From contig CAZAAC010000068.1 in the NCBI GenBank assembly GCA_964483155.1, positions 1 through 11,013 of the forward strand: a stretch of DNA of 11,013 nucleotides, in the 5' to 3' direction. Source of the DNA: JAAYYM01 sp964483155. Its GTDB lineage: Bacteria; Bacillota; Clostridia; Lachnospirales; Lachnospiraceae. The position numbers and the translations under genes are program-made. Under the pieces are notes generated by a model, which had not been told where the DNA came from, did no database searches, and saw only the letters and a program-made list of their open reading frames with translations. Each line of letters opens with the position of its first letter. The stretch's first letter is position 1. Of the stretch, positions 7,358 through 11,013 are shown piece by piece.

Positions 7358-8760
7358 TTTTCAGATATTTTTTTTAAAATGCTTCTGGCAACACTAATGC
7401 CGTTAGCTGATGCCTGCTGCAATCCACGTGTTACACTCGCACCATCTCCGATTGCACGGAGCCCACTTATGCTTGTCTCAAAGTCTGTGTTTACTACTAC
7501 TTTATTAGAATAAAATTTTACTTCAACTCCATAAAGAAGCGTTTCATCAGCTGCGATTCCAGGTGTTATTTTATCAAGTGCCATAAGCATCTCTTCAATA
7601 TCTACCATAATTCGATGCGGAAATACCAAGGACAAATCGCCAGGTACTGCATCCTGCAATGTAGGAATCAGATTATTGCGACATAATCTCTCCTCTGTTG
7701 TTCTACGTCCTCTTCTAAAATCTCCGTATGTCTGTACAAGAATTCTCCCTCCACAGAGCATATTAGACAACTGTGCAATCTGCTTTCCATATTCAATCGG
7801 CGTTTTAAAAGGCTTTGTGAAATTCTTTGATACAAGAATTGCAAAATTAGTATTGTTTGTTTTATAATCTTTAGATTTATATGCATGTCCATTTACAACT
7901 GCCAACCCATTCTCATAATACTCAGTTGACACCTCACCAGATGGATTCGTACAGAACGTTCTTACTTTATCATCAAATGTAGGTGTATGATAGATTAGCT
8001 TAGCCTCATACAGATTCTCATTTAAAAACTGCATGACTTCATCCCGAACCTCTACACGCACTCCGACATCTACCGTTCCAACCATAGTTTCTACACCGTT
8101 TTCACCACAAATATGGCTAAACCAGTCTGCTCCTTCACGGCCGACTGCTGCAACGATTTCATCCGCATAATATATATCATCATTATCGGCAATCACGCCT
8201 TTTGCCTTACCATCTTCAATCAAAATCTGCTTGACCATAGTATTAAAGAGAAGATAAACGCCCTCCTCCTCTAAATGCTTCTGGAGTTTCGCATATATTT
8301 TATAGCCCTCTTCCGTGCCTAAATGACGGATGGGACATTCCACCAGCTTTAGGTTGGCTACAATGGCTTTTCTCCGTATTTCACGAATTTCTTCAGCCTT
8401 ATCCAAACCATATACTTTCTCATCTGCTCCAAATTGCAAATATATTTTATCAGACTCATTGATTAACTCAATTGCTTTTTCATAACCGAGTATCTCCGGT
8501 AAATTGCCCCCCACATCTGGAGATAGTGAAAGCTTGCCATCTGAAAACGCGCCTGCACCTGCAAATCCTGTTGTAATAGAGCAGGGCTTACATCCCACGC
8601 ATACTTTGGTATCCCTCTTTGGACACTTTCGCTTTTCGATAGAACGGCCCTTTTCAATCATCAGAACCTTAAGTTCCTTGTTTTTATTTAGTAATTCATA
8701 AGCGCAAAAAATGCCAGAGGGACCAGCGCCTATTATGATAACGTCATATTTTTTGTCCAT
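7354..8760 (-). CDS. FAD-dependent dehydrogenase/oxidoreductase (COG2509 type)
   Basis: 468 residues, cytosolic, no signal or membrane segment. The N-terminal Rossmann fold binds FAD through GAGPSG (11-16) and the strand-end Glu36. Near the C-terminus IGDGASVTRGLQQASANG (437-454) is the second FAD contact typical of this superfamily. Residues 46-60 hold a Cys cluster (C46, C54, C57, C60) followed by a Gly-rich GFAGAGAFSDGK segment (65-76). I recall this combination from uncharacterised FAD-dependent dehydrogenases of COG2509. The cysteines could hold a metal or Fe-S centre or be redox-active. The physiological substrate is unknown. AGGTGA (8765-8770) lies 4 bases before the ATG and inside the right-hand edge of a strong hairpin when read on this strand. 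The gene overlaps the foldase lipoprotein gene by 4 bp, so the two form an operon, though no obvious pathway links them. Family assignment is firm; function is not. Confidence 0.88.
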   Translation of the reverse strand: MDKKYDVIIIGAGPSGIFCAYELLNKNKELKVLMIEKGRSIEKRKCPKRDTKVCVGCKPCSITTGFAGAGAFSDGKLSLSPDVGGNLPEILGYEKAIELINESDKIYLQFGADEKVYGLDKAEEIREIRRKAIVANLKLVECPIRHLGTEEGYKIYAKLQKHLEEEGVYLLFNTMVKQILIEDGKAKGVIADNDDIYYADEIVAAVGREGADWFSHICGENGVETMVGTVDVGVRVEVRDEVMQFLNENLYEAKLIYHTPTFDDKVRTFCTNPSGEVSTEYYENGLAVVNGHAYKSKDYKTNNTNFAILVSKNFTKPFKTPIEYGKQIAQLSNMLCGGRILVQTYGDFRRGRRTTEERLCRNNLIPTLQDAVPGDLSLVFPHRIMVDIEEMLMALDKITPGIAADETLLYGVEVKFYSNKVVVNTDFETSISGLRAIGDGASVTRGLQQASANGISVARSILKKISEK

Positions 8761-8763
8761 AAA

Positions 8764-8801
8764 ATCACCTCGCTATTACTATACCATAATAGCGAGGTGA
8801 T
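8764..8801 (-). terminator. 15-bp perfect hairpin: terminator of the LiaG-like gene and possible mask over the next ribosome binding site
   Basis: 8764-8778 and 8787-8801 are perfect inverted repeats around an 8-base loop. Read leftward the hairpin begins 12 bases after the stop of the DUF4097 gene and is followed by TTTTAT, as in an intrinsic terminator. Its 3' arm contains AGGTGA, the ribosome site of the FAD gene, so read-through RNA would have that site base-paired. The stem is only moderately GC-rich. Confidence 0.65.
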
Positions 8802-8807
8802 AGACAA
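8778..8807 (-). promoter_or_regulatory. Putative promoter of the FAD oxidoreductase/foldase operon, nested in the hairpin
   Basis: On the minus strand TGGTATAGT (8778-8786) is an extended -10, and TTGTCT (8802-8807) is a fair -35 at 18 bases. The -10 lies essentially in the loop of the palindrome. Transcription would start near 8771, leaving a very short leader with AGGTGA free because the other hairpin arm is not in the transcript. Confidence 0.45.
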
Positions 8808-8812
8808 CCATT

Positions 8813-9595
8813 TCAATGATTAAAATTTATATTTACTAACCCTATTCCACCGTCCACTTTAAGTACATAGTCTGCATCCCTGTTCGTATGATTCATCTCG
8901 CTTTGCTGTATCCCATCAACATAAATCGAACCGATTCCCGGTGTCAAATTCATATCATAGTCTGCTACATCGCCTTTGATATTCAAGGTTACCTCACCGA
9001 CACCAGCATCTACTTTAATATCCTCAGCAAAAAAATCATTGCACTCCGTATACCCTGTTCCACAAGTAATCTTTGCTCTTTCTGCCGTAATCCCTTTTAA
9101 TTGCATTTGCCCAATCCCATTATCAATCTTTACATTATCAAATCTAAGGCCTTTGGGGACTTCAATCAAGATATCTGCTTCATCTTCTGAAATTTTTTCT
9201 CCAACCCTGACGCCAAATATCTCGACCTGTAATGCATTATTTTCCACGTAAAGAGTTGTACCTCTTTGCTCAATTCTTGAATCCTGGCTGATATTAGTTG
9301 CACTTATTACAATTTCTTGTACATCAGCCTCATTAACAGTAATTGTACCAATAGAATTATTTATTTCTAAATTATCAACATCATCTGGATCAAAAGTTTC
9401 ATTGACACTTTGGAGCACTTCTGTGGTATCATTCGACTCGACCTGAACAGAAGTAAAAAAATCATTTGTTTTTTCCGAGGAAAGCACCGATGTGATCGCA
9501 ATAATAGCAGTACTGATTGCACCAACAATAGCAAATACAATCAATAAAGCGAAAACTATAGCAAATGTCTTGACAAACTTTTGAAATTGGGTCAT
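8813..9595 (-). CDS. Membrane-anchored DUF4097-family (LiaG-like) beta-repeat protein
   Basis: 260 residues. One N-terminal membrane segment (about 11-36) is followed by a Ser/Thr/acidic linker (about 40-75), which should place the rest outside the cell. From residue 76 on the chain is short beta strands punctuated by G-x-G turns: SIG (81-83), GIG (160-162), GTG (179-181), GVG (198-200), GIG (220-222) and GIG (250-252). The spacing is 19-30 residues, consistent with a beta-solenoid of the DUF4097 type. LiaG of Bacillus subtilis belongs to the same broad family. Its role is not established; scaffolding or sensing at the envelope is inference. The ATG overlaps the stop of the LiaF-like gene (ATGA), and GGAGGAG at 9606-9612 lies 10 bases upstream inside that gene, so the two are translationally coupled. 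The hairpin at 8764-8801 follows it. Confidence 0.85.
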   Translation of the reverse strand: MTQFQKFVKTFAIVFALLIVFAIVGAISTAIIAITSVLSSEKTNDFFTSVQVESNDTTEVLQSVNETFDPDDVDNLEINNSIGTITVNEADVQEIVISATNISQDSRIEQRGTTLYVENNALQVEIFGVRVGEKISEDEADILIEVPKGLRFDNVKIDNGIGQMQLKGITAERAKITCGTGYTECNDFFAEDIKVDAGVGEVTLNIKGDVADYDMNLTPGIGSIYVDGIQQSEMNHTNRDADYVLKVDGGIGLVNINFNH

Positions 9596-10341
9596 TTGAT
9601 ATCAACTCCTCCAAACATACACGTTGCATTGATGTGGAGAATCGCTCTGACGTCTCCTACAGGATTAACAGCCTTATTACTTACTCCTCCGAAAATTGGA
9701 ACACTGTTTAATTCTATCCGCACATTATCTGGCACAAGAATGTCAACCCCGCCAAATACGCATGTAATTTGCAAATCTATATGACCATTCATATATGCAT
9801 TTCGAAGATTTAGTTCCACGCCTCCAAAAATACTGTTAATATTTGCACCCGTAAACTCTTCATTCTGGTATGTAACCTTACGCCCTCCAAATATTGCACT
9901 TATTTCCTTCATATGTGGCGTTCCCTTTTCTTCTGTACCTCCAAAGGAGCCCGCTGTATATGTTGTTCCGTTATCAGTAAAATCACAAAACTCATCGCTA
10001 TTGTACTTGTGATAATGACCATGATTATTTCTAAATATAAATCCCAAACCTATAACCACCAGTATCAATGGAACAATTAAATCTCCTATTGTGCTCCATC
10101 TGACAATATCTCTTGCCATGAGTAAAAATAAGATACCAATAGTGAGTCCTATAATATTTCCAGCATTTGGCCCCTTTTGTATAATGCCAATAGCACAGGG
10201 TACAATGATGAATAACGTCCACCAACCCTCAAAAAACAAATTAAAGTCCCACATACTGAAAGCTTGCCCAGCAAATCCGATTCCTATTAAAATAAAAGCT
10301 AATCCCCAAAGTATATTGCCGAATTTTCCTCTCGCATCCAT
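9592..10341 (-). CDS. LiaF-like membrane protein (DUF5668 N-terminal region plus LiaF C-terminal-type repeats)
   Basis: 249 residues with the start used here. The N-terminal half has four likely membrane segments (about 10-29, 38-55, 60-77, 86-104). A His- and Asp-rich linker (107-120) follows. The C-terminal half carries six FGG turns (133, 151, 172, 196, 217, 243), as in the C-terminal domain of LiaF and related cell wall-active antibiotic response proteins. In Bacilli, LiaF holds the LiaS kinase inactive until envelope damage. No liaRS-like pair is visible here, so that role is not proven. The longest frame opens at TTG 10362, and another ATG lies at 10347. However, AAGGAG (10349-10354) is only 1 base from 10347 and an ideal 7 bases from the ATG at 10341, so 10341 is preferred. 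It overlaps the LiaG-like gene by 4 bp, and the last FGG codons double as that gene's ribosome site. Confidence 0.87.
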   Translation of the reverse strand: MDARGKFGNILWGLAFILIGIGFAGQAFSMWDFNLFFEGWWTLFIIVPCAIGIIQKGPNAGNIIGLTIGILFLLMARDIVRWSTIGDLIVPLILVVIGLGFIFRNNHGHYHKYNSDEFCDFTDNGTTYTAGSFGGTEEKGTPHMKEISAIFGGRKVTYQNEEFTGANINSIFGGVELNLRNAYMNGHIDLQITCVFGGVDILVPDNVRIELNSVPIFGGVSNKAVNPVGDVRAILHINATCMFGGVDIK

Positions 10342-10348
10342 ATACATT

Positions 10349-10354
10349 CTCCTT
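10349..10354 (-). promoter_or_regulatory. Ribosome binding site deciding the LiaF-like start
   Basis: AAGGAG on the minus strand lies 7 bases before the ATG at 10341. It lies downstream of the TTG at 10362 and only 1 base from the ATG at 10347, which argues against both. Confidence 0.75.
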
Positions 10355-10355
10355 T

Positions 10356-10377
10356 CAAACAAATTCTATCTTGTTTG
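10356..10377. repeat. Short inverted repeat in the LiaF-like leader
   Basis: CAAACAA (10356-10362) and TTGTTTG (10371-10377) are perfect inverted repeats separated by 8 bases, immediately upstream of the ribosome site. It could be an operator half-site pair or a weak leader hairpin. The arms are short and AT-rich, so chance is possible. Confidence 0.3.
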
Positions 10378-10422
10378 TTTATATTACCTATCATAAGTGA
10401 TTTCTCTTGCATTTTATAGTTA

Positions 10423-10485
10423 CATTTGTCATAATAACTTAACGTTTTTTAATTTTCTCAAAGATTCTCTTTCCATTTGTCCTAA
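10423..10485. repeat. Direct repeat CATTTGTC-n-TAA in the divergent intergenic region
   Basis: CATTTGTCATAA (10423-10434) and CATTTGTCCTAA (10474-10485) agree at 11 of 12 positions and are 51 bp apart, near five helical turns. They lie in the 196-base region between the LiaF-like gene and the rightward small-protein gene, where both promoters must be. A regulator binding both is possible but unproven. Confidence 0.35.
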
Positions 10486-10498
10486 ATAGTATTACAAT
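10470..10498 (+). promoter_or_regulatory. Putative promoter of the small acidic membrane protein gene
   Basis: TTTCCA (10470-10475) and TACAAT (10493-10498) are 17 bases apart. The -10 is good and the -35 weak. The predicted start near 10505 leaves a leader of about 33 bases. The second CATTTGTC repeat overlaps the -35 end. I find no equally convincing leftward promoter for the LiaF-like gene in this region. Confidence 0.4.
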
Positions 10499-10537
10499 GA
10501 TATCGATATAAAATGTGAAAGGAGCATATATAATACT

Positions 10538-10843
10538 ATGGCAAAAAAATTTGGTAAATTTGTATTATTCACAGCACTTGCGGGTGTAGCTGCTGCTGGT
10601 GCATATTACTACTTAAAACAGAAAGAAAATGATCCCCTGAAGGATTTTGATGATTTTGACGACGATATTGCAGACTTTTTCGATGACGAACACGAAGAAG
10701 CTACTACTGAAAGAGGATACGTATCTCTCGATCGCAGTCAAACATCTAGTGCTAAAACCTCAGCCGAAGAAAATTCTGAAGAAGAACCTTCAGAAAAATC
10801 AGAAACAGCTTCTTCCTCAGAAGAAACAACAAACGAAGAATAA
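10538..10843 (+). CDS. Small membrane-anchored protein with acidic, Ser/Glu-rich tail; function unknown
   Basis: 101 residues. A short Lys-rich start (MAKKFGK) precedes one Ala/Gly-rich membrane segment (about 8-25). The rest is a low-complexity tail: an Asp/Phe block (about 36-51, DFDDFDDDIADFFDD), then a Ser/Thr/Glu stretch (about 52-101). The positive N-terminus would favour a cytosolic N-end and an outside tail, but this is only a topology rule. The start and segment recall short YtxH-like proteins, and the gene converges on a YtxH-like gene, but I cannot assign it to a family. AAAGGAG (10518-10524) is strong but 13 bases from the ATG, longer than usual, and no better in-frame start exists. 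The coding region is well bounded by a promoter candidate upstream and a terminator downstream. Confidence 0.8.
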   Translation: MAKKFGKFVLFTALAGVAAAGAYYYLKQKENDPLKDFDDFDDDIADFFDDEHEEATTERGYVSLDRSQTSSAKTSAEENSEEEPSEKSETASSSEETTNEE

Positions 10844-10880
10844 AAAAATAAAAGTACGCTTATGCTAGGTAAACCAAGAT

Positions 10881-10912
10881 AAAGGATGTGCTGATAACCA
10901 CATCCTTTTTTT
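10881..10912. terminator. Intrinsic terminator, probably bidirectional
   Basis: AAAGGATGTG (10881-10890) pairs perfectly with CACATCCTTT (10899-10908) around an 8-base loop, followed by T residues to 10912. It lies 37 bases after the small-protein stop. On the opposite strand it follows the stop of the YtxH-like gene at 10915 and is preceded by an A-tract, so it can serve both converging genes. Confidence 0.85.
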
Positions 10913-10914
10913 GT

Positions 10915-11013
10915 TTATTTTTTTCTTCCATCAAGAATCGGTTGCTTCAAATCTCTGGCTTTATCTTTCATTCTGGCATTTGCATTTGGAGAAAGAAGAA
11001 TTCCAGCCACTAA
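10915..11013 (-). CDS. C-terminal fragment of a YtxH-like protein
   Basis: Reading leftward from the window edge, an open frame of 32 residues ends at a TAA (10915-10917). The fragment contains LLSPNANARMKDKARDL, which fits the YtxH pattern of a Leu-rich segment, a short Pro-containing turn and then a basic helix (compare the family's LLxAPxSGxExRxxLKxKA). YtxH-type proteins are small, membrane-associated and general-stress-linked in some Firmicutes, with no defined biochemical role. The start lies beyond the right edge. The gene converges on the small acidic protein gene and shares its terminator. Confidence 0.65.
   Translation of the reverse strand, partial: LVAGILLSPNANARMKDKARDLKQPILDGRKK

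Noticed and set aside
8976..9251. Rightward open frame of 91 codons within the DUF4097 gene
   Set aside because: Antisense shadow of a well-supported gene; no ribosome site and no family resemblance.
10091..10396. Rightward open frame across the LiaF-like gene
   Set aside because: Its hydrophobic stretches mirror the membrane segments of the real gene; no promoter or ribosome site.
10500..10509. ATATCGATAT palindrome near the small-protein promoter
   Set aside because: A single 10-base AT-rich palindrome with no second copy or known regulator match.

Overview
The window reads as an AT-rich chromosome segment from a Gram-positive anaerobe of the class Clostridia, most likely Lachnospiraceae-like. 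This rests on the protein families, strong AAGGAG-type ribosome binding sites, sigma-A-type promoters, a CIRCE element and a lipoprotein foldase. It is inference from style, not a database match. I see no mobile element, CRISPR array, rRNA or tRNA. Every stretch longer than about 200 bases is accounted for.

Layout: at the left edge is the probable start of a gene running left, divergent from a class A penicillin-binding protein (266-2869, +). The PBP converges on a leftward operon through a shared 16-bp terminator hairpin. That operon is htpG (3951-6083, -) followed after 22 bp by an odd response-regulator-like gene (2891-3928, -). A perfect CIRCE operator (6202-6228) sits just upstream of a good sigma-A promoter. 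Next, all leftward, are a parvulin-type lipoprotein (6254-7357) and a COG2509-type FAD oxidoreductase (7354-8760), which overlap by 4 bp. Then come a DUF4097/LiaG-like protein (8813-9595) and a LiaF-like membrane protein (9592-10341), which also overlap by 4 bp. A divergent intergenic region follows, then a small membrane-anchored acidic protein (10538-10843, +), a terminator, and the 3' end of a YtxH-like gene (10915-11013, -).

Most genes concern the cell envelope or protein folding: peptidoglycan synthesis, extracellular folding, a cytosolic chaperone, and a LiaF/LiaG-like module of the type linked to envelope stress. The most unusual item is the protein encoded after htpG. Its receiver domain has lost the acidic pair and the conserved lysine but keeps the phospho-aspartate position, and it is followed by what looks like a degenerate histidine-kinase-type ATPase fold. 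Its placement implies heat-shock (HrcA/CIRCE) control together with the chaperone. A second unusual item is the 15-bp palindrome at 8764-8801. It could be a terminator, it could mask a ribosome binding site, and its loop contains an extended -10 promoter element.

Two start codons are better placed than the longest open frames suggest: htpG at 6083 and the LiaF-like gene at 10341. In both cases the ribosome binding site decides it.
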